DNA of 34,175 nucleotides from Candidatus Heimdallarchaeota archaeon (GTDB lineage: Archaea; Asgardarchaeota; Heimdallarchaeia; JABLTI01), in contig JAHLVZ010000020.1 of NCBI GenBank assembly GCA_019058165.1, positions 1-34,175 on the forward strand. Reading direction: 5' to 3'. This document shows, one piece after another, positions 1 to 9,156 of this stretch (positions within the stretch are counted from its first letter, which is position 1; the number at the start of each line of letters is the position of its first letter). The notes beneath the pieces were generated by a model. It searched no databases, was not told the origin of the DNA, and was given only the letters and a program-made list of their open reading frames with translations. The position numbers and the translations under genes are program-made.

Positions 1-1115
1 GTGAAACCGTTGATATCATTTGCAATTGTGTTCCAGCCTGCGCCATAGGTGTCGGCCCAACCGGAAAGGTAGACTTCAAAATTGTTTTCTTCAACTACAT
101 AATCATCGTAAACGGCACCTTGTAATAGTAAGGCTTCGTAAATTGGGTCAGAAATAATATCCCATTCAAATTCTGCTGCAATGTTTGTCTCAGAAGGAGG
201 TTCCATATTGTATTTTCTTGTACTAACGCTGAAGTCAATACAGTCTTGTTTGTTTTCAGAACCTACCCAGAATTTCATTAATCCAAGTTCAGTAGCATTT
301 CCGAGATCTAGTAAGATATCATCAACTTGTGAGCCTGTATCTAATGGTCTTATAAATTCGACAACATACCTGTCGTCACCAGTGTCGTTCCAGGTATAAC
401 CCATAGCAACATCTGCTTGACTTTGATCGGGAGTGGCACTTTCGAACCAACCAATGAAAGCTGTTCCATTCGCTAATCCATCATGATCAGTAATTACATT
501 CGTGTTGTTGTATCTATCTGGTTGATCCCAACCTGCAATAGTAGTAGTGTCGAAATTCTCATCGTATGGTAGAACACCAGCATCTGGTATCCAGGAACCA
601 TTAACTTCGTATGCAAAAACGTCATCGCTTCTTAATGATTCTGCCCAAATCCAAATGTCAGAATAACCAGATGAATTTGTGAATCCAACTGCTAACATAT
701 CATCAGCACCATCGAGTTGATCGTAGGTACCATGAGTAGCATTGTCTAATGTAGCACTACCTGTCTTGTTCCATTCACTGAGTATTCCATCTCTTGATGA
801 ATCTACCCAGGCTAAACCAACGTATACATCTGTTGAATCATAACCGATATAGACATCTACACCGTTGAAAATATCATGTATTGTTGATCCCCAGTCAGAT
901 AAATCACCATCAGCTGCGATTGTTTCTCCGGATACATCTTGTAACCAAACACCTTTGTTGCCCATTGGGCCAGGTACAATGGCATCGGGAGATACATCAG
1001 ATGATGCTGGGACTATAGCTGAACCAGAAGCTGGAGTACTATAATTTCCTACAGTGAGCAAGCTAGAAAACATAGCAAATAGCAAAACTGTAGCTAAAAG
1101 TTTACTTTTCTTCAT
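1..1115 (-). CDS. Secreted EB_dh/CBM9-like beta-sandwich protein (3' end outside window)
   Basis: An open frame begins at the ATG at 1115 and runs without a stop past the left edge, about 371 visible residues. Residues 1-30 form a signal peptide: MKKSK, a hydrophobic stretch to about residue 22, then a Ser/Ala/Pro-rich segment. The mature part starts with a D-G-D-L-S-D-W element (near residue 70) followed by VYIGYDSTDVYVGLAWVD, and later SDIWIWAES. This pattern is typical of the ethylbenzene-dehydrogenase-like heme-binding / CBM9-like beta-sandwich superfamily. Several N-x-S/T sequons (NKT, NAT, NSS, NGS, NDT) suggest a glycosylated surface protein. Heme or carbohydrate binding cannot be told apart from this part. 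Upstream lie a Shine-Dalgarno-like AGGAAG (about 1127-1133) and TATATA (1133-1138). The gene was recognised by translating the open frame; the strong signal peptide and uninterrupted frame support it. Confidence 0.8.
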   Translation of the reverse strand, partial: MKKSKLLATVLLFAMFSSLLTVGNYSTPASGSAIVPASSDVSPDAIVPGPMGNKGVWLQDVSGETIAADGDLSDWGSTIHDIFNGVDVYIGYDSTDVYVGLAWVDSSRDGILSEWNKTGSATLDNATHGTYDQLDGADDMLAVGFTNSSGYSDIWIWAESLRSDDVFAYEVNGSWIPDAGVLPYDENFDTTTIAGWDQPDRYNNTNVITDHDGLANGTAFIGWFESATPDQSQADVAMGYTWNDTGDDRYVVEFIRPLDTGSQVDDILLDLGNATELGLMKFWVGSENKQDCIDFSVSTRKYNMEPPSETNIAAEFEWDIISDPIYEALLLQGAVYDDYVVEENNFEVYLSGWADTYGAGWNTIANDINGF

Positions 1116-1395
1116 AATTCGAATCATCTTCCTATATATTCTTAGGCCAAATCTAGCATTCCTAGCCTTCGCAAGGAACTTAGATTAGTAAACTACGATA
1201 AAACAATGGCATATATACTTTTTGGAAACTTTAAGGGATTGTTTATTCTTTAAACTGTTTCCTAAACAATTTAGTGGTTATCTTATTAAATGCACTGTTT
1301 GGTCAAGCAAACAGACTGTTCATGAACTGTTCAGAAAAATCTGAAAGATTAAACGAATTTTCTGAAATTTTGTCGCTGAACAGAAAGACAATTTA
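1116..1395 (-). promoter_or_regulatory. Intergenic promoter region with clustered inverted repeats
   Basis: This 280-base gap separates the end of mutL from the start of the secreted protein gene, both on the minus strand. Two TATA-like elements are visible for the downstream gene: TATATA at 1133-1138, close to the start, and TATATA near 1211-1216. Upstream of these lie CTGTTTG (1295-1301) and its inverse CAAACAG (1308-1314), then the perfect 10-base palindrome GTTCATGAAC (1318-1327). ACTGTT occurs four times between about 1255 and 1331. These look like protein-binding sites, but no regulator can be assigned. No gene is visible here. Confidence 0.35.
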
Positions 1396-3252
1396 TTAAA
1401 CTATACGACCAAATTCTTTCTCTAAGCTCTTCTCAGAGATTTTTATTATAGTAGGACGACCATGAGGACAGGTAAATGGGTTCTGACAAGCACTTAAATC
1501 CCTCAAAATTGCCACTATTCTATTAACAGATACTGCATCACCACTTCTAATAACAGAATGGCAAGCCATAGTTTTAATGATTAAATCAATTCTATCGCTC
1601 ACGTTTTTCAATGAAACAACTTCTTTTTTCATCTCATCAATAAAACTTTGTAGGTCAGCATCTGTTTTGAGAAGATCCATAATTACTGGAAGACGACGGA
1701 TAATATAGGTGTCACCACCAAATAGCTCAAATTCTATGCCCATTTTTTTCAGCTGTGGTAAATAATCACTCATGAAAGCGATTTGGTCTTTAGTCAGCTG
1801 AAACGTTATAGGATGAAGTAATTCTTGAATTTGTATTCTAGATTTCTTGTACATTGTAAGTAATTGTTCATATCTAATTCTTTCATGGGCAGCATGTATA
1901 TCCACTACAGCTATACCCTCACTTGATTCGCATAGGGCATAGAGATTGAGTGCTTGTCCTAATGGCTTTAACCAAAAAGTATCAGAGAAAGCAACTACAG
2001 CAGTTTTCGCTGCCAGCAATACTTCAGATGTTGAAGGATCACTTGTTACCGACTCATCTGTTTTAAACTCTAATTGTGAAACAAGAGAATCAGAGCTTTT
2101 TTTGCCAGATTCTTCTTCGGTTTTAGTTTCTGCTTCAGTTATAGAATCCGTTACTTCCAAATGTCCTGTAAGAGATTCAAATTGCAACCCACTTTGCTTT
2201 GAAATTTTTTCAGAGGATTTCTTTAACATGGTCTTATCTTCGCGCCATAATTCCGTGGATGACAGTGAATCAGCTATTGCTTCTCTAACAACTTCAAATA
2301 TTTCCTTTGCTTTATTGAAACGAACCTCTCTTTTAGTTGGATGAATATTAACATCGATTTCAAAACTAGCGATTTCAATATTAAGAAGGGTGACTGGATA
2401 CCTGTTTTTCATCAGCAAAGTTTTGTATGCTTCTTCAATGGCTTCAGATAATAGCTTACTTTTAACGTATCGTTTGTTAACATACAACATTTCGTAATCT
2501 CTAGTTGAGCGGGATAAAGCCGGACTAGAAGTGAAACCAGTAATTATTATATTATCTTTTTCAAAATTTATTGGAATCATTTGTTTTGCCATCTCAACTC
2601 CGAAGACAGATATGAAGGGTTCTAGGGAATTCTTGCTTTTTGGGCTATTAAGAAGAACAGATTTTTCGTGTATAAGCTTAAAACGAATATTTGGTCTGAT
2701 CATAGCTTGTCTTGTCACAATTTCGATAATATGACCAAGCTCTGTTGTTTTTGTTTTTAGAAACTTCTTTCGAGCAGGAACATTGAAGAACAAATTCTTC
2801 ACTGATATGCTTGTACCAAAACTACACTCTCGCTCCTCAAATAATTCTAAATCACCGCCTTTAATTCTAAGAAAAATCCCTGTATCCTGTCCTTCTTTTT
2901 TTGTAATTATTTCCAATGTGGAAACAGAAGCTATACTAGCAAGCGCTTCTCCTCTGAAACCCAAAGAACTTATCGCGTCTAAATCCTCGACTGTTTTCAG
3001 TTTACTAGTTGTATGAGATTTCCAAGCAATTGCTGCATCCTCTTTGCTCATACCCAACCCATTATCAACCACTTTGATTTCATCAAGCCCATGGCCTTTA
3101 ATTAAAACAGATATCTCAGTTGCTTTTGCATCCAAAGAATTTTCAACTAATTCTTTTACAACGGATGCTGGACGTTCAACTACTTCTCCAGCTGCAATCT
3201 TGTTTATGGTTTTTTTATCAAGCTGAACAATAGTTTGTTTGGATTTTGGCAT
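1396..3252 (-). CDS. mutL: DNA mismatch repair protein MutL (endonuclease type)
   Basis: ATPase and, from its motifs, strand-nicking endonuclease of methyl-independent mismatch repair; it acts with MutS. The N-terminal GHKL ATPase motifs are clear: KIAAGEVVERPASVVKELVE near residue 20, DNGLGM, and GFRGEAL. The middle third is a low-conservation linker rich in Ser/Glu. The C-terminal dimerisation domain has DIHAAHERIRYE (near residue 453), which fits the D-x-H-A-x2-E-x4-E metal motif. ACHSVIRSGD (near 565) and CPHGRP (near 597) complete the nuclease site found in MutLs of organisms lacking MutH. At about 618 residues the length is normal. I chose the ATG at 3252; a GTG two codons upstream (3258) is an alternative. 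mutS lies 1.3 kb upstream on the same strand, separated by an opposite-strand transporter gene. Confidence 0.96.
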   Translation of the reverse strand: MPKSKQTIVQLDKKTINKIAAGEVVERPASVVKELVENSLDAKATEISVLIKGHGLDEIKVVDNGLGMSKEDAAIAWKSHTTSKLKTVEDLDAISSLGFRGEALASIASVSTLEIITKKEGQDTGIFLRIKGGDLELFEERECSFGTSISVKNLFFNVPARKKFLKTKTTELGHIIEIVTRQAMIRPNIRFKLIHEKSVLLNSPKSKNSLEPFISVFGVEMAKQMIPINFEKDNIIITGFTSSPALSRSTRDYEMLYVNKRYVKSKLLSEAIEEAYKTLLMKNRYPVTLLNIEIASFEIDVNIHPTKREVRFNKAKEIFEVVREAIADSLSSTELWREDKTMLKKSSEKISKQSGLQFESLTGHLEVTDSITEAETKTEEESGKKSSDSLVSQLEFKTDESVTSDPSTSEVLLAAKTAVVAFSDTFWLKPLGQALNLYALCESSEGIAVVDIHAAHERIRYEQLLTMYKKSRIQIQELLHPITFQLTKDQIAFMSDYLPQLKKMGIEFELFGGDTYIIRRLPVIMDLLKTDADLQSFIDEMKKEVVSLKNVSDRIDLIIKTMACHSVIRSGDAVSVNRIVAILRDLSACQNPFTCPHGRPTIIKISEKSLEKEFGRIV

Positions 3253-3497
3253 GGACACTCACTTGTTGATACAAGAATTTTTGAAGTTAATAATTCATTC
3301 AGGTAATAGATTATACTTATTTAAGATTTTAATCAGCGATTGTTTTAATACCTTACCTTTCAAATTTAATTAAACCAAATTACTGTCATTAATTATTATG
3401 TGAAAAACAAATAAATAGACGTATCATATTATTGAATCGTCAAAGTTATCTTTGCCAAAAGCAAAAATTAGTCAGCTTAAAATCTGGAGTTAAATTA

Positions 3498-4529
3498 ATG
3501 GCTTGGGTTGTACTAGCAATTTTCCTTGGAATCGTATCATACTCCATGCTAAACATTGGAATGGGGCTCCAGAAAAAAGGAGCAGCATCCTTACCTAAAA
3601 TCGATGAGCAAACCTTTAAACAAAATATAAAAAATTTTGTTACCAATAAACCATGGCTAATTGGATTTCTTCTTATACAAATACAATGGGGTTTTCTTGC
3701 TTTTGCCTTAGATCTTGCCTCTGTTTCGATTATTACGCCACTCATGAGCATCGGAATGGTAGCATTAATAATTTTCTCATATTTTTATCTGAAAGAACCA
3801 ATATCTAAAGTGGAATTGATTTGTATATCAATTATCATAATTGGGATTGCTGCTTTAGGAGCAACATCGCCTTTAGATAACGTTGAATATAATTTAGATT
3901 TTGTTCTTGATCATATGTCGTCGATGCCTTCAATAATTTTCCTTAGTGTGACTTTTCTATTAACAATATTCTTCATTGTTTTGTGCATTGTTCGCAAATT
4001 TAAGAATGCAGATATTCTCTTCAGTGTTGCAGCTGGAATAACTGATGCTTTAGGAGCTATCTTTTTGAGAGCATATATGGGGGGAGCTGATTTTCGAAAT
4101 GGGGATTTAACTAGGGAAGCAGCAACTCATTGGGGATGGTGGGTCATTTTTGTATTAATGATTCTTCTGAATTTGACAGCTACGATATATTTACAGGTAG
4201 CATACCAGAGAGGAAAAGCAGTAATTGTTGCACCTATTTTTGCGGTATTAGCAATGATTGTTCCTGTTTTCGGGGGTATTCTCATTTTTGAAGAATGGAA
4301 TTTTTATTTCACTGAAGGGAAATTTGGTTTGATGGCTGGAAAAATTATTTCTTTGGTTATAGTATCCATTGGAGCTATATTGCTTTCTCTCTATAGTGCT
4401 AGGCGGGGAAGGTATGATGATGTTAGAACAATTAAAGCTAAAAGTGAAAATCAGTTAACCTTAGAAGAAAAGCAGAATTTAGAATCGGATGCAATACCAG
4501 ATAAGAAATCAGAAATTATAAGTGACTAG
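3498..4529 (+). CDS. DMT-superfamily (EamA/NIPA-like) membrane transporter
   Basis: An integral membrane protein of about 343 residues with roughly nine hydrophobic helices. It opens with MAWVVLAIFLGIVSYSMLN and the motif GMGLQKKGA. This short amphipathic stretch after helix 1, and paired half-repeats with glycine-rich helices, are typical of drug/metabolite transporters and NIPA-type magnesium transporters. The substrate is not predictable. The tail (about the last 40 residues) is charged and probably cytoplasmic. The start at 3498 is favoured over a TTG at 3432 because GGAG sits eight bases before this ATG and the membrane helix begins immediately after it. It lies between mutL and mutS but on the other strand, convergent with mutS (21 bases between stops), so it is not in their transcript. 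Confidence 0.8.
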   Translation: MAWVVLAIFLGIVSYSMLNIGMGLQKKGAASLPKIDEQTFKQNIKNFVTNKPWLIGFLLIQIQWGFLAFALDLASVSIITPLMSIGMVALIIFSYFYLKEPISKVELICISIIIIGIAALGATSPLDNVEYNLDFVLDHMSSMPSIIFLSVTFLLTIFFIVLCIVRKFKNADILFSVAAGITDALGAIFLRAYMGGADFRNGDLTREAATHWGWWVIFVLMILLNLTATIYLQVAYQRGKAVIVAPIFAVLAMIVPVFGGILIFEEWNFYFTEGKFGLMAGKIISLVIVSIGAILLSLYSARRGRYDDVRTIKAKSENQLTLEEKQNLESDAIPDKKSEIISD

Positions 4530-4549
4530 ATATTTGATAAAAGAGACTC

Positions 4550-7246
4550 CTACTTCATTTGCTTGTAGCTATTTTTAATTCGATCGATTATTTTATTGAG
4601 TTTGTTTAATGCTTCAAGCGGAGTGAGGTTTTCAATGTTTACTTCTTTTAATTCTTCAATTATTTCCTCATTGATTCGATCTTTCTCATCTCGAGTAGAT
4701 TGTTGAAAGATGCTTTGCATTATCTTCAAATTATCCTTACTTGTTTTTCTCCCATCAGCAATTTGGCCGAGAAGATCTGTTTGTATGGAATCTGCTTTTG
4801 GACCTTTTACATCTTCAGAAGCATCTGCTTCACTAGAGGATCGAATTTCTAGGAACTGCAAGATTTCTTTTGCTCTGCTAATAACAGCATCAGGCATACC
4901 AGATAATTTAGCTACCTGTATACCATAGCTTTTGTCTGTCCCGCCTGGAACAATTTTGTGGAGAAATAGAATCTTATCTTCCTTTTTCTTAACCTGAACA
5001 CTATAATTCTTTACGCGGTCAAGATATTTATCTAAATCAATTAATTGGTGATAATGAGTTGCAAAAAGAGTTTTTGTGCCTAATTTCTTAGAGTTATGAA
5101 TATATTCGGCAACTGCCCAAGCAATACTTACACCGTCAAAAGTTGATGTACCCCGACCGATTTCATCTAAGATAATCAAGCTTCGTTTAGTGGCATTATT
5201 AAGAATATTAGCAGTTTCATTCATTTCAACAAGAAATGTTGAAAGCCCTTTTGAAATATCATCAGAAGCCCCTATTCTTGTAAAGATTCGATCAACAACT
5301 CCTATAGTAGCTTTTTCTGCAGGAACAAAACAACCGATTTGAGCTAAGAGCGCGATAAGAGCTACTTGTCGAATATAAGTTGACTTGCCAGACATGTTTG
5401 GACCGGTTATAATCAGAATTTGGTCGGACTTGTTATCCATTGTAGTGTCGTTCGGAATGAAGGCTTCCTCTAACAACATTTTCTCAACTACGGGATGACG
5501 ACCATTTTTAATGGTAATTTTAACTGAACTGTTAACCGTGGGGCGAACATAAGCACTATTTCTGGACACATCAGCAAAAGTAGTAAGACAATCTAACTCA
5601 GCGATTTTCTCTGCATTAATAAGGATTTTAGCAATTTCCTTGTGAACCGCATCTCTAATTTCACAAAAGAGCTTATACTCAAGATCATTAATTTGATCCT
5701 TGGCATTCAAGATTTTAGCTTCATATTCCTTTAACTCGGAAGTTATGTATCGCTTTCCACTTGTAACCTCAGATTTGGCAACATAATATTCTGGGACCAA
5801 ATTCAAGTAGTTTTTACCCACTTGGATATAATACCCTAAGACTCTATTGTACTCAACTCTGAGGGCTTTAATTCCTGACTTTGTTTTCTCTTCTAATTCA
5901 TACTGAATAATCCACTTTCTTCCACCTTCCGAGATTTCTCTCAAATCATCGAGCTCTTGATTATAGCCGTTCTTGATGATTCCCCCATCTTTTATGGTAG
6001 CAGAAGGCGACTCTTTTATTGCTTTCTCAATTTTAGTGATCAGTGGTTTCAAATTATGGAATTCTTTACTAATCCTTTTCGCAGCACTAGATTGCAGTGT
6101 CTTTAGGATTTTAGTAATAGTGGGGATAGCTTTCAATGAATTCTTAATAGAAATAATATCTCGAGCATTTGCTCTTCTAAGAGATATTTGGCTTGCTAAT
6201 CTCTCAAGGTCTTGTATTGGTTTAAGCGCTGAGCGCATGTCTTCTCTTGCGAAAGAATTCCCTACGAATTCATCCACAGCATCAAGTCGTTCATTTATTT
6301 TTGGAACATCAACTAGTGGTCTGTGAAGTTCTCTTCTTATGAACCGACCACCCATAGAAGTACAGCTCTTATCAAGAATCTCTATCAAGGTTCCTTTTGA
6401 AGAATTATCTCGAGCGTTTTTTGTTAACTCCAAGCTTTTAAAGGAGGTAGGATCAATCACCATGTAACCTTTCGTAGAGTAAAGAGACATGTTTCGAACA
6501 TTATCAAGTTTCGATTTCTGAGTTTCCATAAGATAATCGAGTAAAGCGCCAGCAGCAGAAACTGCTAGAGGCTTGTCTTCACAACCAAATCCTTCCAACG
6601 TTTTGGTTTTGAAGTGCTCAGTTAGAAGTTGATATGAGGAATCATATGAGAAGCGATAATCCTCTAACTTGGAAATCATCACATTTTCAAGCGCTTCAAA
6701 AATGGTTTCACTTAAATTGTGTTTCTCAGAAACAATGCATTCATTTGGATCAATTCTATTAAGCTCAATCAGTAATTCTTCTAGAGCAACTGATTCAATA
6801 AAATGAGTGACTTTGAATTCACCTGTTGAAACATCAGCTAAAGCTAGGCCATATTTCTTGCCTTTTTCAAAGATAGAGACGATGTAGTTGTTTTCATTAG
6901 AATTCAGCATAGCGCTTTCGGTTAAAGTTCCGGGAGTAAGAATACGGACTACACCACGCTTAACAAGACCTACTGCTTCACTAGCATCCTCTATTTGATC
7001 TACCACAGCAACTTTGTACCCATGCTTAACTAATGTAGTCATGTAAGCATCCACTGCTTTCGCAGGAACTCCAGCAAGAGGTTCACCAGACCTAGCAGTA
7101 AGAGTTATACCTAAGATTTTTGCACCAAGTTTTGCATCATCACCAAAAAGCTCGAAGAAATCCCCCACTCGGAAAAGAATAAGACAATCCGAATGTTTTC
7201 GCTTGAAAGTGAGATATTGTTTCATCATAGGAGTAACTCTAGACAT
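4550..7246 (-). CDS. mutS: DNA mismatch recognition ATPase MutS
   Basis: Mismatch sensor that starts mismatch repair with MutL. The N-terminal domain has GDFFELFGDDA with the Phe-x-Glu pair (F30 and E32) that inserts beside the mispaired base, so it is a true MutS1 rather than the MutS2 type. Connector, lever and clamp domains fill the middle. The ATPase has Walker A GPNMSGKST (near residue 615), the Walker B region LIILDEIGRGTSTFDG (near 690) and the TLFATHYHQL H-motif. The C-terminal tail NIENLTPLEALNKL is the usual MutS dimer/tetramer-type ending. Length is about 898 residues, slightly longer than E. coli MutS. I chose the ATG at 7246 because GAGGA lies just upstream; a TTG four codons earlier is less likely. 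Confidence 0.97.
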   Translation of the reverse strand: MSRVTPMMKQYLTFKRKHSDCLILFRVGDFFELFGDDAKLGAKILGITLTARSGEPLAGVPAKAVDAYMTTLVKHGYKVAVVDQIEDASEAVGLVKRGVVRILTPGTLTESAMLNSNENNYIVSIFEKGKKYGLALADVSTGEFKVTHFIESVALEELLIELNRIDPNECIVSEKHNLSETIFEALENVMISKLEDYRFSYDSSYQLLTEHFKTKTLEGFGCEDKPLAVSAAGALLDYLMETQKSKLDNVRNMSLYSTKGYMVIDPTSFKSLELTKNARDNSSKGTLIEILDKSCTSMGGRFIRRELHRPLVDVPKINERLDAVDEFVGNSFAREDMRSALKPIQDLERLASQISLRRANARDIISIKNSLKAIPTITKILKTLQSSAAKRISKEFHNLKPLITKIEKAIKESPSATIKDGGIIKNGYNQELDDLREISEGGRKWIIQYELEEKTKSGIKALRVEYNRVLGYYIQVGKNYLNLVPEYYVAKSEVTSGKRYITSELKEYEAKILNAKDQINDLEYKLFCEIRDAVHKEIAKILINAEKIAELDCLTTFADVSRNSAYVRPTVNSSVKITIKNGRHPVVEKMLLEEAFIPNDTTMDNKSDQILIITGPNMSGKSTYIRQVALIALLAQIGCFVPAEKATIGVVDRIFTRIGASDDISKGLSTFLVEMNETANILNNATKRSLIILDEIGRGTSTFDGVSIAWAVAEYIHNSKKLGTKTLFATHYHQLIDLDKYLDRVKNYSVQVKKKEDKILFLHKIVPGGTDKSYGIQVAKLSGMPDAVISRAKEILQFLEIRSSSEADASEDVKGPKADSIQTDLLGQIADGRKTSKDNLKIMQSIFQQSTRDEKDRINEEIIEELKEVNIENLTPLEALNKLNKIIDRIKNSYKQMK

Positions 7247-7478
7247 CGAAGTCCTCAACTCTGTATACTACATGCAGTTAATAAACTCAATAAAATTGTT
7301 TAGTTAAAAAGTTTTCAGATGTTTTAAAGATAATTATGATTGAAAAAAGGGTCTAAAATTGAGGTTTCTCGATGGAAAATCAGCAGTAATTTTATAGAAA
7401 TTTGCGGAATTAACTATTGGGGCTTTAAAGTTTCCATGTAAAAATAACGGGTTAACGATTAATGAAAATGTGTTGAAA

Positions 7479-9047
7479 ATGGGTAAACGGATTATTTCTT
7501 CTCTACCACAAATTTTAGGTTTTACTACCATTTCTCCCGAGGGAAAATTCAAATTAAAAAAAACTGTGCTGAATTACTTCGGGTTTAACAATTTACAGGT
7601 ACTGTATCTAGATACAAGAAATGAATTACTACTAACAACAAACAAGATAGGAGAAAGATTGTCTGTTCTAACAAACAATTGGTTAATCTTACCTGGAAAC
7701 GCTCGAGAGCATCTCCAACTCAATGGTAAAAGCAATATTTGTTTTCTTCAAAGACAGAATGGAGTAGCAATTAAGAGATACAAAATGACTGTTAAAAAAA
7801 GTAAGAGACCACGAATTATTGATATTGAATCTAATTATTTAGTTACAAGACGAGTTGAAACCTTTGGAGATGCGACAGATCTCCTAAATGAACTAGTAAG
7901 CAGTCAAATTAATTTTAAATTGAATTTTGAAGTTGCAGACTATTGGAAAGAAAAGAAATCATTTTCAGCATGGAAAGTTAGACAACTCCTAAATAATGCA
8001 GAAGAAACCGACGAGGAATTATTGAGAGAGCTAATCCAAGAAAGATTATCGAAGCAAATGGATAATGGTTCATGGAATGATCTTGTAACTACTACTGCAA
8101 AAAATCTCAAGGAATTAGCACAACTAGGAATGACTAATAATTATCCTCAAATACAAAAAGCCATAAAATGGTTGCTTGAAAGACCGCAATCACCTTATAA
8201 TCCTGGGATGTTTTTCTTAACAGACAAACTTGTTGCGGAACAACAAGCAATCATAGAACGCAGAAAGGAACAAAAAGTAGGTCCAAAAGAAAGATTTCGC
8301 AAGCGATATCGATCTGAATTGAAAATAATTAATGTTGTAGATGAGTTATATGACAATGCTTGCGGCCCACGAATTATGTGGCCAAACGCAATAGTTCTGG
8401 AAGCTTTGCTTGAGTTTGGTTACGAATTCAATGAACGAGTCCAAACAATCATTGACACTCTAACCTTTGGTGGATGGTGTGAGTGTGCGTATCAACATGG
8501 TCCGAGAAGGAGAAAGAGAACAGAACCATTAACAATGAAAGAAATTGATAAGTTTGAGGAACAAACACTTTTTGAGTACAAGAATGGTGGGCTTGACAAT
8601 TTTAAATTACTAATTATGCAACCAACTTGGAGACATTTAATGCGCTTATCTTACAAGAAAAAAGGAGATAAAGTTGAGTATTCATTACGAATGCCAACAC
8701 ACACACAAGGATGTGAAGTCATAACTACCAGTGCTTTAAGCAAAGTTACCAATGAAAAACTCTGGCGATTAGCAGAATCACATCTTTGGCGTTTTGTAGT
8801 CGCATTGTATAACGCATACAATAATCCACTCGGAATGGATGAACTAATCAAGTATAGTCTTAGCCCTTACACCTTTCTGAAAGTTTTCTCAAAATATGAT
8901 ACAACAGCCGCACGACTTGGCATACTTTTGTCACTTCCTTGGATAATTAAAAATCAAAATGAAGATGGAACATGGGGGAATCATTCTACCAAGGAAAGTG
9001 CCACTTTGGCAGTTGTAAGCGCTTTAAAAAATATTGAATTCATTTAA
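7479..9047 (+). CDS. AbrB-like N-terminus fused to an alpha/alpha-toroid (prenyltransferase/cyclase-like) domain
   Basis: About 522 residues, two parts. The first about 110 residues are beta-rich and contain two consecutive segments resembling the swapped-hairpin AbrB/SpoVT fold (SPEGKFKLKKTVLNYFGF followed by a beta pair, then a second similar unit around LPGNAREHLQL). The rest is helical and carries QMDNGSW and a C-terminal NEDGTWGNHSTKESATLAV repeat, the signature of the terpenoid cyclase/protein prenyltransferase alpha-alpha toroid. The catalytic DxDD of squalene-hopene cyclases is not seen, so catalysis is doubtful. Three further toroid proteins lie within 15 kb (11079, 20616, 21712). 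The start is uncertain: a GTG at 7470 precedes the ATG at 7479, and no strong ribosome-binding site is visible. The role is unknown; the AbrB-like assignment is tentative. Confidence 0.7.
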   Translation: MGKRIISSLPQILGFTTISPEGKFKLKKTVLNYFGFNNLQVLYLDTRNELLLTTNKIGERLSVLTNNWLILPGNAREHLQLNGKSNICFLQRQNGVAIKRYKMTVKKSKRPRIIDIESNYLVTRRVETFGDATDLLNELVSSQINFKLNFEVADYWKEKKSFSAWKVRQLLNNAEETDEELLRELIQERLSKQMDNGSWNDLVTTTAKNLKELAQLGMTNNYPQIQKAIKWLLERPQSPYNPGMFFLTDKLVAEQQAIIERRKEQKVGPKERFRKRYRSELKIINVVDELYDNACGPRIMWPNAIVLEALLEFGYEFNERVQTIIDTLTFGGWCECAYQHGPRRRKRTEPLTMKEIDKFEEQTLFEYKNGGLDNFKLLIMQPTWRHLMRLSYKKKGDKVEYSLRMPTHTQGCEVITTSALSKVTNEKLWRLAESHLWRFVVALYNAYNNPLGMDELIKYSLSPYTFLKVFSKYDTTAARLGILLSLPWIIKNQNEDGTWGNHSTKESATLAVVSALKNIEFI

Positions 9048-9156
9048 GATTTGGTATTCTCTATATTCCTAGTGGTCACTAATTATCAGCTCTTTATTAA
9101 AAAGTGCTCAATTACTATAGTAATTAGAAAGAAATCATTTATTGGTGATTAAGAAA

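Noticed and set aside
181..399. Plus-strand frame of 72 codons
   Set aside because: It lies inside the secreted beta-sandwich gene on the other strand, which has a signal peptide and family motifs; no start signal is seen.
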